Positions 44,952 to 51,739 of a stretch of DNA of 64,000 nucleotides are shown piece after piece. The stretch spans positions 1-64,000 of IMG/VR virus record IMGVR_UViG_3300045738_001212; one strand, 5' to 3'. Below the pieces are notes generated by a model, which was not told where the DNA came from, ran no database searches, and worked only from the letters and a program-made list of their open reading frames with translations. Made by a program: the position numbers and the translations under genes. Positions within the stretch are counted from its first letter, which is position 1; each line of letters begins with the position of its first letter. Origin of the DNA: a virus.

Positions 44952-45164
44952 TTAGCTCGGCCTATGGCCTGAATCTGTCTCTTTAAGGTGTTTTCCCCAA
45001 GCTTCCATTTGCTGCTCTTCAGTTAATTCAAAGACGGCGGCGATCATTCGCCTCTCGTCACTCAAGCTCGACTTATCTTTAAAATACTCTTCTCTCCATT
45101 TTAGCCACTCTTCGTAGTTCATTTTCTCACTTGTGCTTTTGTTTTCCACCTGCGGTGAATTCAT
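44952..45164 (-). CDS. hypothetical protein, 70 aa
   Basis: The start is set at ATG 45164 (MNSPQVENKST) because GGAGGGG lies 5 bases upstream. It overlaps the upstream gene by 38 bases. Helical, charged (YEEWLKWREEYFKDKSSLSDERR). Confidence 0.45.
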   Translation of the reverse strand: MNSPQVENKSTSEKMNYEEWLKWREEYFKDKSSLSDERRMIAAVFELTEEQQMEAWGKHLKETDSGHRPS

Positions 45165-45315
45165 TTTTCCCCTCCACAATGTCTGGCCTCTCCCTTTCAA
45201 TCATGTCTATGATGTCTTGGCAACGGTCAAAGTATTGGTCTATGCTAAAAGTCGATGACCTTGGCGAATTGGGGCATCTATCGTAGATTGCTTGCAATAG
45301 TTCGTAATTTCTCAT
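45127..45315 (-). CDS. hypothetical protein, 62 aa
   Basis: MRNYELLQAIYDRCPNSPRSSTF...; helical with two Cys. ATGA overlap with the upstream gene. Function unknown. Confidence 0.5.
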   Translation of the reverse strand: MRNYELLQAIYDRCPNSPRSSTFSIDQYFDRCQDIIDMIERERPDIVEGKNEFTAGGKQKHK

Positions 45316-45479
45316 CGCTCTATCCTTTCAAAGTGCTTGTCTACAATGTCGAGTAAATCAACCTCTATTCCCCTGACGTACTCAAAATCAGCCATCGGCA
45401 AGTCGCTCAAAAGAGTAGCGAAATACTTTTCAACATCTTCGTGAATGTCTGCCTTAACGTCTAGTATTTTGTATCCCAT
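45312..45479 (-). CDS. hypothetical protein, 55 aa
   Basis: Start ATG 45479 (MGYKILDVKADIHEDVEKYF) overlaps the TAA of the upstream gene (TAATG) behind GGGGAGG. Acidic, helical. Function unknown. Confidence 0.5.
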   Translation of the reverse strand: MGYKILDVKADIHEDVEKYFATLLSDLPMADFEYVRGIEVDLLDIVDKHFERIER

Positions 45480-45685
45480 TATGCGTCCTCCCCGTAAAAG
45501 ACTTTCCATTCGCTGTCGAATACCTCATTGTCGTAGTGGGCTAGACCCTCTTCTATCTTGTCCACCGCGAACTCGTACAGGTCTTTGTCGTCCCATGAGT
45601 CAACCATGTCTCGCGCCAACTTCTCCCTGTTCTCATCATTGTTGGTGATGAGTTGGCCTCCGTTTGGTAATTGTAGTTTCCACAT
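45479..45685 (-). CDS. hypothetical protein, 68 aa
   Basis: The start is ATG 45685 (MWKLQLPNGGQLITNN) with AAAGGATAACAAT. Its end (EWKVFYGEDA) resembles those of nearby small genes. Acidic. Similar MWKL/MWLY starts occur at 56639. Confidence 0.5.
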   Translation of the reverse strand: MWKLQLPNGGQLITNNDENREKLARDMVDSWDDKDLYEFAVDKIEEGLAHYDNEVFDSEWKVFYGEDA

Positions 45686-45699
45686 ATTGTTATCCTTTC

Positions 45700-45870
45700 T
45701 TAATTTAGTTCGTGTTGAAAACATTCTAGTTCCCCGCCATTTTTCATCTTGAGTACATAGATTCGGTGCTTACCCCTCCTGCCATGCTTATCAATTACCG
45801 TCCCGTATCCTGAGCATATGCCTTCGTCGGGGTCTTTCCAGTACACTTCGTCTCCAATTTCAAATACCAT
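45700..45870 (-). CDS. small SH3-like protein, 56 aa
   Basis: MVFEIGDEVYWKDPDEGICSGYGTVI...RIYVLKMKNGGELECFQHELN: a five-strand barrel pattern (GDxVYW...GxVI...IYVLK) like small SH3/KOW-type folds. TAATG overlap with the upstream gene. Confidence 0.55.
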   Translation of the reverse strand: MVFEIGDEVYWKDPDEGICSGYGTVIDKHGRRGKHRIYVLKMKNGGELECFQHELN

Positions 45871-46112
45871 TAGTCTTCCTCCCTCATTACGTCATTCCTG
45901 TAATCTTGCATTTGGAAAACTGCCTCCATGACTGCATCATGGCATTTTTCATCGTCAGCTTCTAGTGCTTCAGCAGAATAATTTCTCGCTGTTTCCAATA
46001 GTATGCCCATTGCTTCTCTATTAGTCATAATTTTACCTTTCTTTTTTAAATAATTTTTTAATGCTGCTTCCGCCTCATAGAAGGTGGAACTATCCGTGTT
46101 GTTGTGCTTCAT
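45870..46112 (-). CDS. hypothetical protein, 80 aa, or 52 aa from an internal start
   Basis: The C-terminal 52 residues (MTNREAMGILLETARN...MQDYRNDVMREED) are a paralogue of the 45-residue gene just upstream. An internal ATG at 46028 has the Shine-Dalgarno AAAGGTAAAATT. The N-terminal 28 residues read through that site in frame, so the long form may be a fusion of two former genes. Confidence 0.5.
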   Translation of the reverse strand: MKHNNTDSSTFYEAEAALKNYLKKKGKIMTNREAMGILLETARNYSAEALEADDEKCHDAVMEAVFQMQDYRNDVMREED

Positions 46113-46246
46113 TCCTCCCTCATTAGATCATTTGAGTAGTCTTGCAGTTGATCAATCGCTTCGAGAATTTCTTCTTCTTCTTCGTAATCGTCTGCGTGAC
46201 GATTCGCTATCTTCAATACCAACTCCATTGCTTCTTTGTCGCTCAT
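46109..46246 (-). CDS. small acidic protein, 45 aa
   Basis: MSDKEAMELVLKIANRHADDYEEEEE...LQDYSNDLMREE: paralogue of the adjacent downstream gene. Shine-Dalgarno AAAGGTAAAAGC lies in the end of the upstream gene, and the stop overlaps the next ATG. Confidence 0.55.
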   Translation of the reverse strand: MSDKEAMELVLKIANRHADDYEEEEEILEAIDQLQDYSNDLMREE

Positions 46247-46250
46247 GCTT

Positions 46251-46649
46251 TTACCTTTCTTTTTGCGCTTCATTCTTCTCGCGCTTTTTTATATCTCTTT
46301 GGTTATATCTTGTCTGCGCTTCGGATGGCATATCTTTTTTGACTGCCGCGACTGCCGCTTCGCCTTCCTCATCTGTCGGCCAAGGGTAACCGCGCCCAAT
46401 TTTTCTTTTACTTTTTTTCTCCACCAAGGCGGGACTTTTGACAGGCGGCAAATCTCCCTCTTCGTAGGTATCAAAGCCCGATATGGCCTCCATATACTCC
46501 TGCTCCGTAAAAAGCTCTCTAATGCGCTTCTGGAGGGCATTAATGACCATCTGCTTCTCGTTCTTAAGGCAGTCGTACCAATCCTCGTACTCACTATTGG
46601 GAACTGCGAACGCTATATCCATTGCGTGATTGTATTTCTTTTCTTTCAC
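46251..46649 (-). CDS. hypothetical protein, 132 aa
   Basis: GTG start at 46649 behind AAAGGTAAACA. MKEKKYNHAMDIAFAVPNSEYEDWYDCLKNEKQ...; the N-terminal half is helical, the C-terminal half charged and repetitive. Two orphan GAGGATTAAAAC elements lie upstream (46680-46726). Confidence 0.55.
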   Translation of the reverse strand: MKEKKYNHAMDIAFAVPNSEYEDWYDCLKNEKQMVINALQKRIRELFTEQEYMEAISGFDTYEEGDLPPVKSPALVEKKSKRKIGRGYPWPTDEEGEAAVAAVKKDMPSEAQTRYNQRDIKKREKNEAQKER

Positions 46650-46679
46650 TGTTTACCTTTCTTGTTGTTGTCTCCTAGT

Positions 46680-46726
46680 GTTTTAATCCTCTTATACTTA
46701 TGATCTGCTGTTATGTTTTAATCCTC
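46680..46726 (-). repeat. two GAGGATTAAAAC elements
   Basis: Copies at 46680-46691 and 46715-46726, 35 bases apart, before the 132-residue gene. The upstream copy lies in frame within the 48-residue gene (DRGLKHN), and the other has no start codon after it. Confidence 0.6.
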
Positions 46727-46844
46727 TGTCTTCGCCTGTTAAAACCCATCGTATGTACTCATACATTAGCTTGCTAAAGCTGATGCCGTTACAACTTACT
46801 CGGCTTACTCGATTTTTAAAAAATTTAAATTCACCGTGCTTCAT
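46698..46844 (-). CDS. small basic protein, 48 aa
   Basis: ATG 46844 overlaps the upstream TAA (TAATG). MKHGEFKFFKNRVSRVSCNG...; basic, one Cys. An orphan GAGGATTAAAAC lies in its 3' part. Function unknown. Confidence 0.4.
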   Translation of the reverse strand: MKHGEFKFFKNRVSRVSCNGISFSKLMYEYIRWVLTGEDRGLKHNSRS

Positions 46845-47044
46845 TATACATCCCACTCATTCATTGCCTCTTCCAACACTTGCTCAAAGCTTTTACTATG
46901 CGCGTTTGCTTCTGCTGCTGCGTTTAGCGCACTCCACATCACCTCCGCTTCAAGCCCCCAAGGACGAGCCGCTGCAAGAGCCTGTTCGACTAATTGAATC
47001 TTTGATGGCCTTGGGTTGGTTGAGTCTATGTCTTTGAGTTTCAT
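46844..47044 (-). CDS. hypothetical protein, 66 aa
   Basis: MKLKDIDSTNPRPSKIQLVEQALAAARPWG...; Ala-rich helices. The start at ATG 47044 lies just after the upstream stop; a start six codons earlier is possible. Confidence 0.5.
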   Translation of the reverse strand: MKLKDIDSTNPRPSKIQLVEQALAAARPWGLEAEVMWSALNAAAEANAHSKSFEQVLEEAMNEWDV

Positions 47045-47046
47045 GT

Positions 47047-47454
47047 TTATTCTGCCGCCCATCCTGCGAAAAGATAAAGGTCATCTCCATCTATGTCGCC
47101 GCATTTAGCGGCCCAAACTTTTTCCCACTTCTCGGTATTGTCCCACGCTTCTTCTTCCCAATCCGCGACACATTTTTTACACCATTCGTCCTCAGTCATA
47201 TCCTTAAAGTGCTTATCAATTTGCTTGAAACCGAAACCATTCCCTACGTTGACTGTAAACTTGACAGACCCTTCGCGCTCGCGAGCAAGAAGTCCCTCAA
47301 GCTCTTTAGTCCTATCCAAATAGCCGCTGGTAGTTGAAATGGTTCCGTTATAGCCATTACTCCCGTGCTGGCTCGTAGCGTAAGTTACAGCGGTGTCATA
47401 AGCTTCTCTCATCGTTTCTCCTACTGCTCTGTCTGATAGGTTATGCGCTCCCAT
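47047..47454 (-). CDS. hypothetical protein, 135 aa
   Basis: MGAHNLSDRAVGETMREAYDTAVTYATSQHGSNGYNGTISTTSGYLDRTK...; the C-terminal half has CKKC and many Trp/Glu. Contains VKFTVNVGNGFGF. Function unknown. Confidence 0.5.
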   Translation of the reverse strand: MGAHNLSDRAVGETMREAYDTAVTYATSQHGSNGYNGTISTTSGYLDRTKELEGLLAREREGSVKFTVNVGNGFGFKQIDKHFKDMTEDEWCKKCVADWEEEAWDNTEKWEKVWAAKCGDIDGDDLYLFAGWAAE

Positions 47455-47455
47455 T

Positions 47456-47623
47456 TTATTCTCTTTCTTCTAAGGGTTGACTGTTTTTAATTCTCTCCGC
47501 TTGTAGTTGTAGCCACAACTTTGCTTCTTCACCGGACTTGAAAGGCCCGAAATCATCTATGTACCAAGTGGTGTTGTCTTCAGCACTAGTGAACTTACTA
47601 AATGTAAGGTCGTCGGTACTCAT
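47456..47623 (-). CDS. small protein, 55 aa
   Basis: ATG 47623 overlaps the upstream TGA (ATGA). MSTDDLTFSKFTSAEDNTTWYIDDFGPFK...; acidic, C-terminal helix (GEEAKLWLQLQAERI). Function unknown. Confidence 0.55.
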   Translation of the reverse strand: MSTDDLTFSKFTSAEDNTTWYIDDFGPFKSGEEAKLWLQLQAERIKNSQPLEERE

Positions 47624-47814
47624 TCTTTTGGTTCCAGCATCATTGCCATATCCTTAATCCACTTCATCGCTTCGTCTCTTGACTCGAAATTGGCAGGAAA
47701 GATATATTGTACCTCATTATCTCCCCACACCCATTGGCCCACCACCCACTTCTCTTTGCCATTGGGCCACTTGCCAAACTTGAATGCTTTAACATATTTT
47801 TCTAATACTTCCAT
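47620..47814 (-). CDS. hypothetical protein, 64 aa
   Basis: MEVLEKYVKAFKFGKWPNGKEKWVVGQWVWGDNEVQYIF...; Trp-rich strands, then a helix. Shine-Dalgarno GGAGGGA inside the upstream gene; 13-base overlap. Confidence 0.55.
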   Translation of the reverse strand: MEVLEKYVKAFKFGKWPNGKEKWVVGQWVWGDNEVQYIFPANFESRDEAMKWIKDMAMMLEPKE

Positions 47815-48068
47815 AATGCTCCCTCCTTTAATCCTTCCATTAGGTGATCTTCCTTTACCCGCATCTGTTCAGTTGAATCATACTCATTCTCAAAATCATC
47901 TGACTCATTGACAACTTCCCAACTGTCCTTGTCCTTCTCATAGTAGATTGCTATGTTCTGGTGAAGGAATCCTCGTTGAAGGTAGCCCTCGAAATGTTCC
48001 ATGCCATCTGACCCAATATCGGCTAACTCTTTTAAGTGTTCGATAGATTTTACTTTTAATCCTCTCAT
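47802..48068 (-). CDS. hypothetical protein, 88 aa
   Basis: MRGLKVKSIEHLKELADIGSDGMEHFEGYLQRGF...; acidic middle. Shine-Dalgarno AAGGATAAATT is also the stop of the 27-residue gene. Function unknown. Confidence 0.5.
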   Translation of the reverse strand: MRGLKVKSIEHLKELADIGSDGMEHFEGYLQRGFLHQNIAIYYEKDKDSWEVVNESDDFENEYDSTEQMRVKEDHLMEGLKEGALWKY

Positions 48069-48071
48069 AAT

Positions 48072-48155
48072 TTATCCTTGCGCTAATAATACCATTGATT
48101 TAATCCATACCAGTCCAAACAATGAGGTAATGAGATATTGTGTGCGTAGTTTCAT
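48072..48155 (-). CDS. TM or signal-like micropeptide, 27 aa
   Basis: ATG 48155 overlaps the upstream TGA, behind AGGAGGATTAA. MKLRTQYLITSLFGLVWIKSMVLLAQG is a short hydrophobic helix with a basic start. Role unknown. Confidence 0.5.
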   Translation of the reverse strand: MKLRTQYLITSLFGLVWIKSMVLLAQG

Positions 48156-48328
48156 TTAATCCTCCTAGCTTTCACTTCAAGGATTTCGTACCCCATTGCC
48201 GCCGCTTGGTGTTTATAAGCCTCGTAGACTGCCTCTACGCTCCTAAACGCCCCCTTCGTTAACGTCCACAAGGGGTTGTCACACCTTACGGGTTCGCTAT
48301 ACTTAATGTGCATCCAATACTGTTTCAT
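48152..48328 (-). CDS. small basic protein, 58 aa
   Basis: MKQYWMHIKYSEPVRCDNPLWTL...; strand-helix-strand pattern (VEAVYEAYKHQAAAMGYEILEVKARRIK). Shine-Dalgarno GGAGGATTAGATT. Function unknown. Confidence 0.55.
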   Translation of the reverse strand: MKQYWMHIKYSEPVRCDNPLWTLTKGAFRSVEAVYEAYKHQAAAMGYEILEVKARRIK

Positions 48329-48363
48329 AATCTAATCCTCCATTTGTGATTTTGTTTTCCATT

Positions 48364-48522
48364 TTAGGAGAGGACAACAATTTTAATCTGCGGTTCGGAC
48401 AGGCCAACTTTCTTTTCTAGTTTGGCAAGACCCTTGCGATACTGTTCTTCGTCCATCCATGTGAAATGTGTAAACTCGGTCGGAATTTTTGATTTTGTTT
48501 TGTTTTCTAGTTTTGCTTTCAT
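48364..48522 (-). CDS. small basic protein, 52 aa
   Basis: ATG 48522 overlaps the upstream TGA. MKAKLENKTKSKIPTEFTHFTW...; Lys-rich start and helical C-terminus. A further 19-codon frame follows before 48328 but is not convincing. Confidence 0.5.
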   Translation of the reverse strand: MKAKLENKTKSKIPTEFTHFTWMDEEQYRKGLAKLEKKVGLSEPQIKIVVLS

Positions 48523-48794
48523 TTTGCACCTCCTATGACTACTGGAGGTCTTTCCCGAAATTCATCTATGTAAACGTCGAGTCCTTCTGAACAAAATTCG
48601 TGGACGTAACTCCAATCCATCTTGTCGTTTATGCGCCGTGCAGCCCACTCCCACTCTTCGTCTGTCCATTCAGACTTGCCAGTGTCCTCGTTAGGTTGAC
48701 CGTGGCCAAACATATCCTTTGTCCACCAAGCAATGACTATGCTTTCTTCTGGGTCTAGGTCGCTGAGATATTTAATTGCTTCTTTCGCTGTCAC
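48519..48794 (-). CDS. hypothetical protein, 91 aa
   Basis: GTG start with AAAGGTAAATCCGC. MTAKEAIKYLSDLDPEESIVIAWWTKDMF...; the alpha/beta pattern with IVIAWW is seen in small phage proteins. Two orphan AAGGTAA Shine-Dalgarno copies lie upstream without a start. Confidence 0.55.
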   Translation of the reverse strand: MTAKEAIKYLSDLDPEESIVIAWWTKDMFGHGQPNEDTGKSEWTDEEWEWAARRINDKMDWSYVHEFCSEGLDVYIDEFRERPPVVIGGAK

Positions 48795-48855
48795 GCGGAT
48801 TTACCTTTCTTCTCTTGGGATTAAAAAAATTACCTTTCTTATCCCTGTGGGTTTA

Positions 48856-49104
48856 TTACCTTGTTCGCCAAACCCGACTAGTCTCATCATTTACCTTGCG
48901 GATGGTGACGCCGAACTCGTCTAAGGTTTTGGACTGTTGATACTTTGCAGCGGAGTAACAGTTCCCTCTTAACTCCGAGTCAAACTCAAACGATTCTCCG
49001 ACTTGTAAAGCCGAAACCGCTTTCGCTATGCTGCTAGTATGTGTTTCTGGCATTGGTATGCCCCTCTGTACTTGGTACTTGTCTAGTTGTTTCATAACAT
49101 TCAT
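48856..49104 (-). CDS. hypothetical protein, 82 aa
   Basis: MNVMKQLDKYQVQRGIPMPETHTSSIAKAVSALQVGESFEFDSELRGNCYSAAKYQQ...; resembles small DNA-mimic or repressor-like proteins only vaguely. No strong Shine-Dalgarno. Preceded by a large hairpin. Confidence 0.5.
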   Translation of the reverse strand: MNVMKQLDKYQVQRGIPMPETHTSSIAKAVSALQVGESFEFDSELRGNCYSAAKYQQSKTLDEFGVTIRKVNDETSRVWRTR

Positions 49105-49130
49105 AATAATTTTTTAAAATTTTAAGTTGT

Positions 49131-49174
49131 AGAGGACACCGAGAGAAGGAGGTAGAAGACTCTCGATGTCCTCT
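49131..49174 (-). terminator. 15-bp hairpin after the rIIB-like gene, loop with ACCTCCTT
   Basis: Stem AGAGGACATCGAGAG with CTCTCGGTGTCCTCT (minus strand, one mismatch), no T-run. The loop TCTTCTACCTCCTT contains the anti-Shine-Dalgarno core. It may end or stabilise the rIIB transcript. Confidence 0.6.
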
Positions 49175-49185
49175 GTTGGGCAACC

Positions 49186-49971
49186 CTATTCTTGGGCTGA
49201 AATCTCTCCCGTCTCGTAATCGTACTCGCCTTCAAAGTAGGTATCTACCACTGGCTCATCCAAAGCCCTTGAGAACACTCCTACGACCTTGTAAGTAGTT
49301 GTCCTGAGTTTCTGACAATCGCAATCCTTCGGGACGCTCACAACGTCAGCGGGATCAATCTCAACTATCACAACATTACTTTGATCGCCACCGAAACTTT
49401 GTGCGTACTCCAAGCTACCCGCATGGAATCCATAAGAACAACCAATGTCGGAATCATCGCAAACAGCGTTGCGAGTCATGGAGTTTACGTCTCCGACCTT
49501 GTTGGAGAATTTACCAGAGTAATGGTCAGTCCAACTACGATTAACGCTCTTGTAGGCAAGGAACTTGCCGTCTGGCGTGAAGGGCATATTCTTGTGCTTC
49601 AAGAATGTGTACAACTCGTTTACCGAGCGGCGTGATGGGTTCACCATCAGACGGTCAAGGAAACGCATGAGTGGTTTGAAATTGCCCTGTATTTGAACGA
49701 GGTCAAGAATACGCTTTGCAATCACGTTGTCGATTTTCTCATCCTTATAACGTAGGATACCAGCGATAAAGTGAATGTTTCCTTCGGAGTGTTTGAGAAT
49801 TGTTGCGGGTATGTCCATAGCCCTGCGAACATTCTCCCAATCTTCCGCCGCAATCGCAGCGCGAGCGGCTTTCCAGTTTGGGTGGTCACTGTTTATCACA
49901 AACATACGATCATCTAGATGTACCGTGAGTGAGTCAGGGGTAAGCACATATTGTTTATCGGCCATTAACAT
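49186..49971 (-). CDS. rIIB: rIIB-like protein
   Basis: 261 residues. MRFLDRLMVNPSRRSVNELYTFLKHKNMPFTPDGKFLAYKSV, then GFHAGSLEYAQSF and VVIVEIDPADVVSVPKD, are the conserved blocks of T4 rIIB-type proteins, which act with rIIA at the membrane in exclusion of other genetic elements. Shine-Dalgarno GGAGGATTAAATT before ATG 49971. Its rIIA partner lies 1.8 kb upstream. Confidence 0.8.
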   Translation of the reverse strand: MLMADKQYVLTPDSLTVHLDDRMFVINSDHPNWKAARAAIAAEDWENVRRAMDIPATILKHSEGNIHFIAGILRYKDEKIDNVIAKRILDLVQIQGNFKPLMRFLDRLMVNPSRRSVNELYTFLKHKNMPFTPDGKFLAYKSVNRSWTDHYSGKFSNKVGDVNSMTRNAVCDDSDIGCSYGFHAGSLEYAQSFGGDQSNVVIVEIDPADVVSVPKDCDCQKLRTTTYKVVGVFSRALDEPVVDTYFEGEYDYETGEISAQE

Positions 49972-49974
49972 AAT

Positions 49975-50238
49975 TTAATCCTCCTTGATTTCCCAATTTT
50001 TGAGTTCTGGTTTTAGTTTAATATCGGTTCCAACTTTGCCGTCAAAACTGTCATACACGACCCAACCGATATGCTTTCTGTTTATCTCAGTTCCGTGAGC
50101 GAGAACCTCGCCAAAACTTTCGATATCAAAGTCGCTTGAATCCTTTTCGTTATTCCCCCATGCGAGTCCCACTAGAGTGCAATCATCTCCGATTGGCTTA
50201 GTGAAGCAAATCTCAGCGGTTGGGGGTTTAACTTTCAT
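49975..50238 (-). CDS. hypothetical protein, 87 aa, leaderless
   Basis: MKVKPPTAEICFTKPIGDDCTLVGLAWGNNE...; beta-rich, ends IKED (GAGGATTAA again the stop and next Shine-Dalgarno). ATG is 8 bases after TATACT. Confidence 0.55.
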   Translation of the reverse strand: MKVKPPTAEICFTKPIGDDCTLVGLAWGNNEKDSSDFDIESFGEVLAHGTEINRKHIGWVVYDSFDGKVGTDIKLKPELKNWEIKED

Positions 50239-50246
50239 CTATAAGA

Positions 50247-50275
50247 AGTATAACTCTAATCCATTCTGAAGTCAA
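50247..50275 (-). promoter_or_regulatory. leaderless promoter before the rIIB unit
   Basis: TTGACT, 17 bases, TATACT, TCTTATAG, ATG 50238. Confidence 0.65.
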
Positions 50276-50308
50276 GGATTTTTTTTAACTTTCTGAGAGT
50301 CGTACTCG

Positions 50309-51085
50309 TCAGAACCCCAAGACGCTGAAGAACCCCTCACAATATGGATTTCTCTTCTTCTCTTCTTCCACGTACAACTTGGACAGATCATTGACAGAAA
50401 CCGAACTCTCTCCCCCGCATTGGAAAAGTGTTAGATTTTTATATCGCCGCATAAAATCTAAGATTCTTTCAAAGCCCCCTCTCTTTTGAGAAAGCCAAGG
50501 CGTATGAATCTCTACGTAGATTGGAACCTGCAAGTCTCCAGCGTTCTCGATGATGACATCCTCCATGCCTTCCACGTCAATTTTTAAAAAATTTAAATCG
50601 TTAATTCTTTCGCTCTCGATAAGGGAAGGTAAGGAAATTGATTCGGCCTCGAAAGAGTTTGCTTCGTCAGCGAAAAAAGCAGCAGTCCTACTTGAACCCA
50701 AGGCTGGACAAGTGTTCGGGCAACCTAGTTTAATGCTCTCAGAATCGCCTCCTAGAGCCTTTGGTAGCAGCTTGACATTTGATATGCCATTTATGTGGAT
50801 GTTCTTGCCTGTGATCCTCAGAGCTTCTGAATCCGGCTCAACTGCGTAAACTGTCTTCGCAAGTTCCGCTCCGTACAAAACAGTCTGCCCCAAGTGGACA
50901 CCCGCATCTATGTAAGAGTGATCCTTATCCAGAAAAGACTCTAACACTTTATAAGTATGGCTCTCCCAATCATCCCAAGCCCAGAAGTTTGGGATAGATG
51001 GAGTCTCGTTCTCGTAAACAAAAAAACGAACGCCCCTGCGTTTTACTTCTGTCAGGGAGTTCGTTCTGTATGGGTCTTCACTCAC
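50309..51085 (-). CDS. FkbM-family methyltransferase
   Basis: 258 residues from a GTG start at 51085 that overlaps the upstream stop. SAM-binding motif SYIDAGVHLGQTVLYGAE, then VYAVEPDSEALRITGKNI, FLKIDVEGMEDVIIENAG and IYVEIHTPWL are the FkbM blocks. Such enzymes often methylate sugars; with four glycosyltransferase-type genes in the window a glycan target is plausible. Confidence 0.8.
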   Translation of the reverse strand: MSEDPYRTNSLTEVKRRGVRFFVYENETPSIPNFWAWDDWESHTYKVLESFLDKDHSYIDAGVHLGQTVLYGAELAKTVYAVEPDSEALRITGKNIHINGISNVKLLPKALGGDSESIKLGCPNTCPALGSSRTAAFFADEANSFEAESISLPSLIESERINDLNFLKIDVEGMEDVIIENAGDLQVPIYVEIHTPWLSQKRGGFERILDFMRRYKNLTLFQCGGESSVSVNDLSKLYVEEEKKRNPYCEGFFSVLGF

Positions 51086-51321
51086 TTTTTCTTTTTGGTT
51101 TTCTTCGCCTCCTTGGCGGCTGTTTCGTACTTTATATTCTCTCGCAGTTCTGACTTGGGGCAGTATGCCCAACCATCGCTAAGTAAATTTCTTAATTGCT
51201 TAAATGATTCTTGGTACTTGCCTTCTGAGTCTGCCTCTTTGGCGATTTCTCTCATGGTGAACCATTGGTTTGGCAGCGGTGATATTTTGGTATACTTTTT
51301 TCCTTTTTTTAGTGTTTTCAT
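51082..51321 (-). CDS. hypothetical basic protein, 79 aa
   Basis: MKTLKKGKKYTKISPLPNQWFTMREIAKEADSEGKYQESFKQLRNLLSDGWAYCPKSELRE...: a winged-helix-like layout with Lys-rich tail (AAKEAKKTKKKK), suggesting DNA binding. Coupled on both sides by 4-base overlaps. Confidence 0.55.
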   Translation of the reverse strand: MKTLKKGKKYTKISPLPNQWFTMREIAKEADSEGKYQESFKQLRNLLSDGWAYCPKSELRENIKYETAAKEAKKTKKKK

Positions 51322-51617
51322 AAAGCCTCTAAATACTCTAACTCCTTTTCTACGTCTTCTGGTTTAAGCCATCCCTTCACTTGGTCATGCCAAGCTTCAA
51401 TTTCCATCATCTTTTCACCGCCAGCATAGAACGCCCCCATTTCAAACAACCCTTTTTCGTGACCATAAGATGATCCATGCCTCACCACTGATACTTCAAT
51501 CCCATTGGAAAGAGCCGTGTACGCTTGGCAGGGATCAGCAAGCCATCCACCCTCTACCTTGTAGGACTTCCCGTATGCCTCGTCCATCGCTTCAAATTCT
51601 AGATTGTCAAATTTCAT
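51318..51617 (-). CDS. hypothetical protein, 99 aa
   Basis: MKFDNLEFEAMDEAYGKSYKVEGGWLADPCQAYTALSNG...; alpha/beta, acidic. First gene of the FkbM unit. Function unknown. Confidence 0.5.
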   Translation of the reverse strand: MKFDNLEFEAMDEAYGKSYKVEGGWLADPCQAYTALSNGIEVSVVRHGSSYGHEKGLFEMGAFYAGGEKMMEIEAWHDQVKGWLKPEDVEKELEYLEAL

Positions 51618-51650
51618 ATTTTTTTTAAAATTTTAATTGCGTCATCCAAC

Positions 51651-51696
51651 TAAAAGAAGGAGACGGGGGAAGCAACCTACTCGCTCCCCCCGCCTC
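51651..51696 (-). terminator. terminator of the rIIA gene
   Basis: Minus-strand GAGGCGGGGGGAGC...GCTTCCCCCGTCTCC followed by TTCTTTT, 44 bases after the rIIA stop. Confidence 0.7.
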
Positions 51697-51739
51697 TAGA
51701 ATGCCCCACCGGAAACCTACTAACGATGAGGCAGATTGT

